This document shows, one piece after another, positions 44,180 to 55,505 of a stretch of 64,000 nucleotides of DNA. The stretch is from the NCBI GenBank assembly GCA_030765065.1, contig CM060977.1, positions 157,800,052 through 157,864,051 on the forward strand, read 5' to 3'. The stretch's first letter is position 1. Every line of letters starts with the position of its first letter. Both the position numbers and the translations under genes were made by a program. The notes under the pieces were generated by a model, which was given only the letters and a program-made list of their open reading frames with translations, was not told the DNA's origin and ran no database searches. Origin of the DNA: Deroplatys truncata (taxonomy: Eukaryota > Arthropoda > Insecta > Mantodea > Mantidae).

Positions 44180-46059
44180 TAGTGATGGGACGATACCACT
44201 ACTTCTCGATACCGATACTGATTTTAGCACCGATACTCGATACTCATTTTATAAAAAAAGTTGTAAAGATGATAACTTGTTCTCTGATTTATGTTCTTAT
44301 TAGTATTTTTCTGTGTATTGAGGCAATATTTTTAACACTTAAATGATATCAGTCCAATTATATAATATAAAATATAATAGCAGCCCGCCTTAAAGCAATA
44401 TTTGTATAGTATAATATATAAAATGTATCTAACAGTCATTGCATTATGCTTATATTATTATGTGCGTATAATAATGTTATGTGAATGTATTACGTAATTT
44501 AACAATGTAGGAGCTGTGAGAATAGAAGCTGGAAGTTGCTAACAAAGAGGTAACCTTGAGACAACATGAATTAGAAAATATAATAATGCTACTAATAATT
44601 CTTGGAACAATAATGTAATATTTGAAATCAACAACTAGGGAAGCTAAAAGTTAAATAAAAGTATTCTATTGGAGTAGGATTAGCCAATCAGAAATTGAAA
44701 TACTGAAAATAAAGGAATTTAGGCAGTAGACGCCATAGGCTAGAAGGCATCGTTCCCGAGCAGTTTGATTCTATACGTATTCAGTGAGAGACATAATAAA
44801 TTCATTATGGCGTGAATAATATAAAGTTTACGTGTTAAAAAAAGTAAAAATAACAATAATCTCACAGCTCTACAGTAGGATACATCAGTGAAGTGTTATT
44901 TATTCGTGTGAAGTATTAATAAACAAAGTTAAATACCATTATAATTTGTGTAAGCCTTCATTCTTTAGCCGTACTATCCCTGCTAAGAGATACGTGTTTC
45001 TGAAAATGTCTACTGACGCAGCTGAGGCATACATATATAATATTTAAATAAATATTAAAAATAAACACTTGATTCGTGAACGTGGGACGAAGGCCACCGG
45101 AAACGCTGTACCGTACGTGAGGCGAACACTCCAAGAAACATATCTCCCGCAATACGCTGTGCAAACAGCAATATTAAACAACTTCAAGTTTGTACCATAC
45201 GAGCAGCATCAACCTTCTTCAGTATCAATGCATGTTACCAATTTTATATTGTACGTTAATTCCGAAAATGTACCTGTTTGACATTCCCCAATTAGCGGTA
45301 ATTTTTTTATCTTCATAATGTCACAGATTATATATCCCTATTGTTAAGTAAAGTTAATTATAATAATATAGTAGAATAACAATTTCTTTGCTCCCTTTTT
45401 ATGTAACTATATTTTGTGCTGAAAACTTTCTTTTAAAGGATGTTTTATCCATACAAAATAAATATTAGCAATTACTCTTTATTCTGCTATCTTGAACTAT
45501 AAACTAATATATATTTTACATGAAACTCAAACAATCTGCGTGTTACATCATTCTAATATTTCCATGCACTGTATTATCTCACATCTTAAGTTGTGACTTG
45601 TTTCTGCTGGATTCACAGATTTTCTTAAGTAAAGTGTAATGGCTGAGAGTGAGTCACTAAGCCAAGCTATTGCACAAACGTGATTCAGTGCGCCAATTAA
45701 ATCAGCTTCATTCACAACAGTTAACGCTGCATGTTACATGACTACCTCCACAACTTCCCGCATTGTTTTGCATGTTTTTATTTAGACAAGAATCTATGGA
45801 ATGTTGCATTCATTCACCCACAGAAAATGCAGTCAATATCTATCAAGAACTATGGTCCAGCAATTCTTTGCGGACAGTTGCGACGCAATAACTAAGTCTC
45901 TACTCTTTCATTCCTTATCTAGCACAAAGTTAAACGCAACAACTTTCAATAATACAAAATTTAAAAACTTAAAGTATCGACGGTCTGTCACAAAGTATTA
46001 GACATACTTCGATACCACCGAGTATCGAGATATCGACGTTATCGAGGTCCCAATCCTGG
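44180..46059. mobile_element. hAT-like element containing repeat K (copy 3, inverse)
   Basis: The left end reads TAGTGATGGGACGATACC with more CGATAC motifs. The right end, inverse, reads CAGGATTGGGACCTCGATAA, also with CGATAC motifs. Ends of this style (CAG/TAG.GATGGGAC) occur in hAT transposons, but no 8-bp target duplication was found. Bases 44340-45120 match repeat K in inverse orientation. No transposase was recognised in the remaining 0.9 kb, so the element may be non-autonomous. Confidence 0.45.
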
Positions 46060-46154
46060 CCAAAAAAAAAATAATTCCATCATAGTTGAAACTGCTAGAG
46101 TGCTATCTCGCTTGCGGCTAAATCTTTGTTATACTTTATACATATATAAAACAA

Positions 46155-47005
46155 ATCTGATGTATTTTACACTCACATGACTTTCTCTACTCTTGTACAA
46201 ACTATTTTTACAAACGCTTATTCTCCGTATGCTTCATGTTAATCGAGATATCGAGATGTTAGTCTTATTGCTAATTTTCTTGTAGATGCAAGGGGAATTG
46301 GTAGGCTGTAAGCGATAGTCAAATATATAAAGAGCTGGTTGCTATGTAGAGTATTCCATTTTCTTTGCATTGCCAGGACAAACAAAATGAATAACGAATT
46401 CCCATTTGAGAAAAAGTATAAGTATTGGAAAATTTAAGGGAATAACAAGCAATATTTCGAAAATGGTTCACTCAACAAAAATAATGTATATGACATAAAT
46501 TGTGTATTTTAACACGATTTACCTTTTTTGTGTAGTAAAATTTTGTCTATCTCTTATGGTTTACCAGTTATGCAAAGGTCGTTCACAATGAAGAATACTT
46601 TTGGAGACATTCCCAGAAAATTCGAGATATACATTTTATTAGTCATGAAAGTATCTTAAATATACGATATTTTAATCAAAATCGTTAGAGCCATTTTTAA
46701 AAAAATTAAAATTTTCGAAAAATGTTCCATGTAAAGGGTAATCTGGGGTGGGGAGATTTTCTTGAAAACCTTCGTGTCGCATCTCTGGAGGATACTGAAC
46801 CTAAATACCAAGTTTAGTGTTTATCCGACTGTTCGTTTCTGAGTAATGTTGTTCACAGACACACACACAGACATGTTTCCAAAAATGCTTTTTTTTGGAC
46901 TCAGGAGGCCTCAAAACATGTATTTCCGGTGAAATCTCGGTATCGAATTTTTGGTTGGAATACAATATTTCCCCTACTTACTATACGTAGTAGAGAAAGT
47001 AAAAA
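46155..47005 (+). mobile_element. HINE-like repeat copy 12 (subfamily A)
   Basis: Full length. It starts CTGATGTATTTTACACTCACATG (a few extra bases in the hairpin loop) and ends TAGTAGAGAAAGTAAAAA. Confidence 0.9.
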
Positions 47006-47094
47006 TGGGTGTAATGGCTGAAAACGGATATCCTGAACATCTAATTTTAATTATGAAGTAAATGTAAGAAGGGGCTTTTATTAATAGAATAACA

Positions 47095-47375
47095 GTTTTA
47101 AAACAGGAACTATCAACCTAGGTGTAAGACAGGGCTGCCCAATGTCGCCAACACCCTTTGATGTATGCATGTACAGAATGGACCTTTAAGTTGAGACTGT
47201 ACAATATCTCTTAAACTAAACGTTGTAGAAAGAAATGTATTGAATAAAATTTGCTTGATATTATGGGGGGGAAGAGAAATGACGTTAAAAAAGCGAGATG
47301 TCAGATGTTCTGATGATTCGCTAGCAGTCATTTTCAGTGAAATTATTTTTAATATGTTTTGACTTACACCAGGCA
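47095..47375 (+). pseudogene. LINE reverse-transcriptase core fragment
   Basis: INLGVRQGCPMSPTPFDV carries the RT motif GVRQGCPLSPTLF of non-LTR retrotransposons. A degenerate catalytic box (RDVRCSDDSLAVIF in place of YADDLAVI) follows at about 47300. Stops separate the two. Bases 47163-47268 in between match the repeat at 11047. Bases 47376-48117 hold nothing recognised. Confidence 0.65.
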
Positions 47376-48117
47376 ATGAAGGGATTAAATGTTATATCAT
47401 ATTGCTTTCTGGATTTTTTCTTTATGCTGCTTCTGTAATTTCACCTGGCTCTTACATTTCAGTATCTTCTGAATTCATAATTTCTGGCATTGAAGCTCTA
47501 TGTAGGTTATCGTAGATAAAAGAATAGCGTTCTGTATCAAAGTAAGCAGAAGGCTGCCAATATAACATAAAGTTACCTCTACAACAAATTGCGATAAGTT
47601 GAAGTACGACGATTCATTTCATTCATTTTAATAACGCAAAATTACATAATGAAAAGTGTAAACTAATCAAACCAAGTCGATATATTAAACATATGCAAAT
47701 ACAAGGGGTAATTGCCATGTGATTGGACTTGAAACCAAAGTTGGTCACAATGAAGATATCGCACTAGTGCGATAGTCTAAAGCTTTTAGTCCGAGAAGGA
47801 AAAAATGGCGTAATATGAAGTTCTAACAATTTGGAAGAGGAAAACAGTTTGGATTAAATTTGTTGGTTTTTGAAATTTGCAAAATTAAATATAACTCAAG
47901 AAAGAAGAATAATTAAAAGATCGTTAAATCAATATTAAGGATGGAATGATAAAACTAGGAAAAATAAGTTTTCTTAAATTAAAAAATACAAGATGGTTTA
48001 ATTCAAGGAAAGTATTAAAGCTAATAGGATTTAAAAATAAATACTGATGTTCTTATCAGTACGAGTTAAAACCAAGAGTGAAAATATTGTGTTAATTAAT
48101 AAAAGCAATATCATTAT

Positions 48118-48125
48118 CTTTATTA

Positions 48126-48179
<54 letters not shown>

Positions 48180-48181
48180 GA
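48118..48181. repeat. (TTA)n microsatellite
   Basis: A pure ATT/TTA run of about 20 units. Confidence 0.95.
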
Positions 48182-48485
48182 AGGTTAAAGTGATGTTTTA
48201 AAGTGGAAATGTGAATTTTTTGAAGCAAAGAAAAGACGTTTTTAATAAAGTAAATAAAATATGCTTCCAAGATTTACTAGCAAATGAAAAAGTCTTAAAT
48301 GAGGAAAAATAAAATGAACAAAAAATATGGTCTCATTGAAATAAGATAATTGATGTAATTAATGTGAATAAAATGGGTTGATGAAAAATAAATAAAATAT
48401 AATAAGAATTTAATGTAATGAACTATTTAATATTGTTGGTATAAGACGTTAAGAGATCAAGGCTATCTCGGGATGTCGTTAAATA

Positions 48486-48534
48486 AGGAGGAGGAGGAGG
48501 AGGAGAAGTAGAAGGAGAAGAAGAAGAAGAAGCT
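48486..48534. repeat. purine-only (GGA/GAA)n tract
   Basis: GAG units give way to GAA units in a run of about 48 purines. Adjoins the LINE fragment that starts at 48562. Confidence 0.9.
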
Positions 48535-48561
48535 TTTAGCTCGTGTGCACTGTGTTAGAAG

Positions 48562-48935
48562 TTCTACTTTTAGACCTTGCTGTCTAAAATTGCAGTGCCT
48601 ATTATATCTTATGGAACTGAGACCTGCGCCATGAATAGGAGTAATAAAAGAATAACTGAAACGGCCGAAAAGAAATGTTTTAGATACGTAGCTAGCTGTA
48701 ACCTGAACACATTAAAAGTGAAGCAATAAGGGAACAAAACTAATTTAAATGACAAAATCGGGGAATATAAAATGAAATGGAAATGTATCTCTCGAATGCC
48801 AGAGGAAATACTGGTAAAACAGGCCTTGCAATACAGACCAGTCGATACTAGAGATGTTGGAAGACCACGTAGACGCTGGAAAGATCCCTTCTGAGCCGAA
48901 AGAGACCTTAGGCTCTCTTGAAGGACGATGATGAC
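48562..48935 (+). pseudogene. LINE reverse-transcriptase C-terminal fragment
   Basis: KIAVPIISYGTETCAMN, then AEKKCFRYVASC, then a stop, then NDKIGEYKMKWKCISRMPEE and RDVGRPRRRWKDPF. The pattern YGSETW...AE..FLR...W..H..RM...GRPRKRW is the C-terminal tail of many insect LINEs. It lies 1.2 kb downstream of the RT core at 47095 in the same orientation, so both may belong to one decayed LINE, with the microsatellites inserted or expanded between. Bases 48936-49456 hold nothing recognised. Confidence 0.7.
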
Positions 48936-49456
48936 TATATACATATTTACTAAAGCAAACACCAATTAACGTAACTAAAAATAACGATTCAGTGGCATTA
49001 ATTCTTTGTTAAATGCACGCAAAATATTATTTGTAAGCACATGGAAAAAAAGCTAATGAAATAATTTATATTATAGAGGGCAGTATGCATTAAAGATGGT
49101 AAGAGTGAGTAATGGAAAACTCTACTAATAAGATTCATTTTACGAACACAGGACTTTCTATCCTTTACTTATATTAGCGAAAAATTACATATTTCAATAA
49201 AAAGCACATGCTTCCAAAGCATTATGAGGATAATCTTTTGTAAAGTCGTATGTGTGAATATTACTTAACGTATATGTGAAGTAATTCTTTTCTAAAAGAC
49301 TAACCTAGTTATGTAGGCGGATGGTTAAAGGTTAATTTATTTCTCTTGTGTGAAAACTTTATTTTGTATCGTGGTATATTTTGAAACACCCAACATTAGT
49401 AACGCAATTAAATTAAATTGAGTTTTATTTTGACGCAGTATTTTATATCACAACAT

Positions 49457-50258
49457 TGTAAGTGCCAGAGTGATTGTAGTGTAAATAAGCATTATTGTAT
49501 GACATTGATTTGAGATGTTTGTTAATTATAAGCATTGTTAGGAAATAAGTTTACACGGCCTCACTGAAACTGACAATAGGAGCGGGCAACAATGAGCGAG
49601 GGGGTGAGCTGTTTATTAAATAGAAGAGACAAGTAAATGACGTCAGAGTAGCGCGCGTTTCTTTAGAAATGGAGGGAATTTCTTCCCTAGAGCATATGTG
49701 TTCGTAATTTTGATCGGATATAAATATAGACTATAGACGCTAATGTTGGCGCGTTTTATTAACCAATAGCAGCTCTGTTATAATGTTTAGGCATATCGGG
49801 GTGAGGGAGTATAAAAAGCTAAAGCCAGAGGCAAGTATTGTCCAGTTCAACAGGATCATTCACGCATTACACGTCGCTCAGTCCTACAAAATCTCTCGCG
49901 TCGTAAAGTTAGTTAAAAGATGTGAAATACGCAAATTAATAAGTGCGGCAAATAAGTGATTATAGTTACATTCTAAAATATAACAGTTTCAGTCTGGCGT
50001 GTATCGAGTCAATATGTGAAATTAATTAACGTGTGACGGCAATAAAAGTGTAAAAACAAATTCTTTTATAAGTGTTATCTTTCAGTAACAAATCCTTTCC
50101 GTTTACACACCCTGTTCAAGAGATATGCTCGACTGAGTAGTAATAATAGCTAGCCGGAGGACAAATAACCCAAAATTCAAACTATTAGTACAATAACAGG
50201 CGCCCAGCAATAGATAACACGAAGTGACCGCGACAAATTGGCTCCCATACGTGGGGCT
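49457..50258 (+). mobile_element. probable LTR and leader of an LTR retrotransposon
   Basis: A promoter-like region has TATAAAAAGC at 49810-49820 and downstream AATAAAAGTG at 50040-50049 as a poly(A) signal. At 50236-50258 is a primer-binding-site-like AATTGGCTCCCATACGTGGG. No partner LTR or coding region is in the window, so it could be a solo or 5'-end remnant. The left boundary (TGTAAGTGCC) is a guess. Confidence 0.4.
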
Positions 50259-50276
50259 AACAAATATTCTACTTCA

Positions 50277-50534
50277 ATTTATGGACGCGTTTTAATTGCT
50301 GTGGTCCTTAGCGTCCCATTCTATATTGGATATGAAAGACCGGTAATTTTTCTCAGAGGCCTCTTTATAGGCTTGAGGTTCTTTTACGTGCCGTAAATGC
50401 TTTACTTCCCTTCCGAATGAAGCCATGCTAAGGATATTAAGCCCGAAAAAATCCATCATCCTCCGCCGGGTTTGAACCCGCGACCTCGGGAACTAAAGGC
50501 TAGCACGGTAACCACTACACCACGGAAGACGACA
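50277..50534 (-). repeat. tRNA-Val-like SINE, family 1 (copy e)
   Basis: Nearly complete: tail box GGACGC at 50283, body, then the head with GGTTTGAACCCGCGACCTCG (B box, inverse) and GTAACCACTACACCACGG (A box, inverse). It is inserted just after the LTR-like region. Confidence 0.85.
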
Positions 50535-50535
50535 T

Positions 50536-50730
50536 TAGTAACGCAATGAAGGTGGTAGCGTCATCCAGGCGTTAAGGCGAGGTAGCGGGTTCAAATTCAG
50601 AGCTATGGCTGTGACTATATATATTTGCTTTCACTTTGATTTTCTTCAGTCGCCAGACGTGTTTGGTCAGTGTAATGACTGATAGAACTCAAACTCTAGT
50701 TGCCAGCAGATAGCTTCAATGAAAGTTGTC
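50536..50730 (+). repeat. tRNA-like SINE fragment
   Basis: GGTGGTAGCGTCATCCAGGC, then GGTAGCGGGTTCAAATTC as the B-box region, followed by an AT-rich tail. A weak match that differs from families 1 and 2. Confidence 0.35.
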
Positions 50731-50924
50731 TACAGCACAGCAAAGACTGGAGAGCAGTGTAGTTACAGCAACAGATGGAAAAAGGTTGAAAATATATTAG
50801 AATGTAAAAGACAACTTACAAAAACACGTAATTTCATACAGCGGCTTATTATCGATTTGTGTGTTAATGATTGAAATGTATATTTACAAAGTACGTATTC
50901 TTTCATATACCAACAAGGGTAGCC

Positions 50925-51180
50925 GAGGTCGCTGAGGCACGGACTTATGAACGAGAGATCTGGGGAACATTCTCCCCGACTGACTGAAGGTTTTTTTTTT
51001 CAAGTTTTCCTTAGTTCCCATGACTGACAAATGCCGGGAGGTACCCTAAACTTAGGCCTGGAACGTTTACTTCCCAAATTTCCTTCCCTAATTAACGTTT
51101 CATTTTATGTATCAACTCATCACCGCCTGTGGTGTTGTCTACAGTAAGAACGGGCGTTAAAACACCACCACAAAAATTAC
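50925..51180. repeat. degenerate SINE-like sequence
   Basis: It resembles other SINE heads and tails (GTCGCTGAGGCACGGA, TAAAACACCACCAC), but no clean A and B boxes are present. Confidence 0.3.
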
Positions 51181-51700
51181 CATATTGTGACTGTTTTAGC
51201 TGTCACTTCACTAAGTGAAGTTCTCACTGTCTGTGACCTAGTCCACTTTTCACTAAGGCTTCACTTTCTTCCTGACGTAGCAGCGTATTGAAATATGCAC
51301 ATATAAGCTCTTCTTTGGACGGTTCACTCGCTGAGGAGTCAAATACAAGATCTCTTCAATGTTTGGTGGAAGCAGCACTCGCTGAACGTCACGATAGCCG
51401 TCACAAACTCGCTAGAACAGCACTGCTCGTCGGACTAGAAACGCACTCGCGACAGCGCTCGCTTATATAACCGTTAGGCATTTCCACAGAGTTCTAGAAT
51501 GGCCGAGAAGGGAAAACACCCAGAAGATTCTGGTTATTCTGACGATAGCGCTTCCGGTGTTTACGCTGGCGACAGCGCTACTTATCTTTGTTTATCTCGA
51601 CTGCCCGGCGCCGAACTCCCGATAGCATTGGGTCATAGCCGCTGCGTGGAAGGGAGGGAGCTTATTACATTCCTTCTAATATGTCCTTCATAGAGGTACT
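51181..51700. other. GC-richer block, class unknown
   Basis: It contains CACTTCACTAAGTGAAGT (palindrome), GCGACAGCGCTCGCTTATAT (TATA-like) and TTCTAGAATGGCCGAGAAGG. The style (promoter-like, no domain-bearing ORF) would fit a solo LTR, but neither end is clear. The 60- and 64-codon open frames have no recognised domain. Confidence 0.3.
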
Positions 51701-51838
51701 ACAGACAAAAGTGTATAATAGCATTTTGTTCTGCATTAAGCCATTAAAAATAGTTATTTTTCAAATTAGATAGTTTATTCCAAGAGAATGTATGAAGATG
51801 GTTTCTTACTTTTAATATGGATAGAAAAATTGAGTTCA

Positions 51839-52098
51839 TTATGGACTCTCTTTAAGTGCTGTGGTCCTTAGCGTCCCATTCTAAATTGGGCGTGAAAGAT
51901 AGATAATTTTGCTCAAGCTTGAGGTTCACTTACGTGCCGTAAATTACCGACATGGGACCACCGGATTTACTTCCCTTCCGAAGGAAGCCATGCTAAGCAT
52001 TTTTACGCCCGAAAAAATCCATCGCCCTCCGCCAGGTTTGAACCCGCGACGTCGGGAACTAGAGGCTAGCATGGTAACTTCTACACCACGGAGGACGA
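51839..52098 (-). repeat. tRNA-Val-like SINE, family 1 (copy f)
   Basis: Complete with a small internal deletion near 51915. The B box is damaged (CCAGGTTTGAACCCGCGACG, inverse). Bases 52099-53123 hold nothing recognised; the 115-codon open frame at 52452-52799 has no known motif. Confidence 0.85.
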
Positions 52099-53123
52099 CT
52101 ATAATATGGGCAGAGTAACCTATTTCTACCTACTTTCTGTAGTAATTATGCGACAACATACAGGGCTTTGAAATAACATATAATTTTAGAACACCGTTTT
52201 GCAGTCGTAATGTGGTTGGAGATATAGGCAACGTTACTAAATCAAGGTAGGTCAGACTCCTGGTCGTAAACTAAACAGCATACTTGAACTGCGTGGTGGT
52301 GGGACTAGCAGTTGTTTTTCCAAACGACCCTTAATCCAAACAACATGGCGAAAAGGGGTGTAATTTTTCAGCGAAATGGCAAGTACAACTTGGTAGCTAT
52401 GAGCCTACGCTAATAGTATGGAAGTGATGCCTTCATTGTCCAATAAGCGTTTTGCTGTTGCTGACTGAAACGCGCAACATGTTTATGTCAGCTTCACTAG
52501 AAGTTGAGTCAGCATTAGAGTACATCGTACTACGCATTGAACTCAAAGGTTTGGTGATAAAACAACCCGAGGCGTACAGCACAAGGTTTACGAGATCCCA
52601 GCCTTTTCTGATCTTCAGTACCTTGATAAGTTGTTACTGTATGGCCTGCAAGATCGCCAGACCTAAATTCTTTGGACTTTTTCTTCTGGGGGATTATGCA
52701 GTATTTTATTTTTTATTTCGCATTGAAAAGAAAACAGTATTTAGTTTTCAGCCAAAATTTGTTTTTAAAACTTTTTTTAACCATATGTTAATTTCATAAT
52801 TGTCTCTTCTTTTCGCATGTTTGTTAAAACTCATGTCGCATAAAATGAATTTAGTTTAGTTCCCTTTCTCACGTCAGAGATGAGAGGAGGCATTGTTTCC
52901 AGTATAGGTGAACGGCCTGATATGCGACATAGCAATATAGACATTTCTCTCGAGAGATCAAAAATATCTGGAAAGATGCCAGATAACGTTTCGTGGTAAT
53001 AGCCGGAGCTTTCCGAATGTTTGGAATCCGTAAAAGTGGAGATATCAAAGCAGAAAAACTTCAGGCAAGAGTTAGCCGTAAACGCAGTCATTACGCTTGA
53101 CAACGTTGTTTAGTGTAAAAAAA

Positions 53124-53975
53124 TCTTATGTGATACATTCATATAACTTTCTCTGCCCTCTATGTTTATTAGTAGGTATACAAGTTATTCATACTAATGC
53201 TTATTTTTCTATGTACTACATTTGAATCCAAATAAACCTTTGTAAAAATAGCTACATTAAACATTTCGTTATAGATACAAAGAGAACAGAGATAGTCAAA
53301 TGTTTAAGAATTGGACGCTATATGTTGGCCTTAAAGCTCCATACTGTTTCCATGCAATCGCGATAAACTGAATGTTGAGAATGACAAATTAATGAACAAT
53401 TCGAACCATTAATGACGGATATCTCAGAAATGGCTTATGCTACAAAAAAACTTATTTGAAAAAAAATTTGTGTTTTAAATAGATCTACAGTTCTTGTCTA
53501 TTACGTTTTCGTCTATCGCTTAACGTTTACTAGTTATACAAGATTACAAAATTCCTTCCGAATGAAGACTTCATAGGCTATTTCCAAAAAATTCAAGATA
53601 TACATTTTACTTCCATGTAAATATCTTTTAATATGTGATATTTTAATCAAAATCGTTAGTCATTTTGTTATCAAATCAAAATTTTTGAAAAATGTTCCAT
53701 GTAAAGGTAGTTGGGTGGGGGATTTTCTTGAAAATCTTTGAATCGCATCCTTGGAAGGTATTGAACTTAAATAATAAGTTTGATATTCATCCGACTTTTC
53801 GTTTTCGAGTTATGTTGTTCACAGACACACCAACACACATGGACATGTTTCCAAAAATAATTTATTTGGATTCAGACGGCCGCAAAACATCTATCTCCGG
53901 TGAAATCTCGGTATCAAATTGTTGGGTGGAATGCAATACCTTCTCTACCTATGTGCGTGGTAGAGAAACTAAAAA
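53124..53975 (+). mobile_element. HINE-like repeat copy 13 (subfamily B)
   Basis: The left end is degraded (CTTATGTGATACATTCATAT). The right hairpin is the clear B form CTACC...GGTAG, followed by AGAAACTAAAAAGG. (CA)n is short. Confidence 0.88.
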
Positions 53976-54672
53976 GGTTAACCTAAGACTGGTTTAATTA
54001 TTTGTCACAATATTTATTCTTCATATACTTCACTACTAGTCTTCTTTATTAGTCCATATAAATATTAGCATTGAAATACCTTAAAGTAGCATTTTATACA
54101 CTCCTCGAATAAAAATTCAGTTGTAAAATGCTGATCATTATTGGTGAAAGCGATAATATCGCCATGGTTTAGGGTATTTTGCTACTTTATTGTTTCGTGA
54201 TTGAACTGAGCACACCTACTGAATCCAATGCCAACTGTGTGACTGAACATTCGTGGAGACGCCAGAGAGAAAAAAAATACACATGCTCTCTGTCTCTGTT
54301 ACCTATTATGGCTACTGTACGAGGCAAAATGAAGAGATACTTCTTTGGTTTGATCAAAGCACGAAACGGCCCAACTGTTTGATTGTGTGGGCATATAAGA
54401 GAACAAAGCTTTGTAACAGAAATAGTTATGGAGCAAAAACTAGAACTGTAGCATCTTACAGTGGACTGTTTTACGATGCCTAGACGTCAGCACCGTTATC
54501 CTGCGAGCGTGCAAGGAATTGACAATGTAACCTGCGAGGAACGCCTATATTAGTTTTCCCGCTCTTCTGAAAGCGGTGTAAGTTATTACGTGCTTTCTCC
54601 CAGTAGAAATAAATATATCAAGTTTCAGATTACACATTTCAATGTCGCAGTCTTTTATTCCACCCTTCTTTT
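53976..54672. other. unassigned 0.7-kb interval
   Basis: No repeat family or gene recognised. Short overlapping open frames (67 and 76 codons) in two frames at 54179-54483 have no known motif. Confidence 0.4.
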
Positions 54673-55505
54673 TTACTTCCTCTACTACGTATAGTAAGTA
54701 GGGGAAGTATTGTATTCCACCCAAAAATTCGATACCGAGATTTCACCGGAAATATGTTTTTGACGCCCCCTGTCACCACAAAAGCCATTTTTGGAAACAT
54801 GCCCGTGTGTGTGTCTGTCTGTTAACAGCATAACTCAGGAACGAACAGTCGGATAAACACCAAACTTGGTATTTACGTTCAGTATCTTCAAGAGATGCGA
54901 TACGAAGGTTTTAAAGAAAATTCTCCCACCCCAGATTACCCTTTACATGGAACATTTTTCGAAAATTTTAATTTTCTCAAAAATGGCTAACGATTTTGAT
55001 TAAAATATTATATATTTAAGATATTTTCATGACAAATGAAAAGTATATCTCGAATTTTCTGGGAAGTCTCCAAAAGTATTCTTCATTGTGAACGACTTTT
55101 GCATAACTGGTAAACCATAAGAGATAGACAAAATTTTACTACACAATATATGTAGATCGCGTTAAAAACACAATTTATGTCATACACATTTTTTTGTTGA
55201 GTGAACCATTTTCGAGATATTGCTTGTTATTCCCTTAAATTTTCCAATACTTATACTTTTTCTCAAATGGGAATTCGTTATTCATTTTTTTTTTGTCCTG
55301 GTAATGCAAAGAGAATGGAATACTCTACATATTCTACATACTACATACTACTTAAAATATTTGACTATCGCTTAAAGCCAACCATATTCCCGTTGCACCT
55401 ACAAGAAAATAAGCAATAAGATTAACATGAAGCATATGGAGAATAAGCGTTTGTAAAAATAGTTTGTACAAGAGTAGAGAAAGTCATGTGAGTAACACAT
55501 CAGAT
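54673..55505 (-). mobile_element. HINE-like repeat copy 14 (subfamily A)
   Basis: Full length: ACTTCCTCTACTACG at the terminal end (one change in the 11-mer) and GTCATGTGAGTAACACATCAG at the hairpin end. A local duplication of TACATACTACAT occurs near 55335. Confidence 0.9.

Noticed and set aside
48609-48965. 118-codon minus-strand open frame
   Set aside because: Antisense to the LINE C-terminal fragment, which has recognisable motifs on the plus strand.
52452-52799. 115-codon plus-strand open frame
   Set aside because: Has no recognised motif, and its C-terminal part is rich in phenylalanine from T-rich DNA; no support as a gene.
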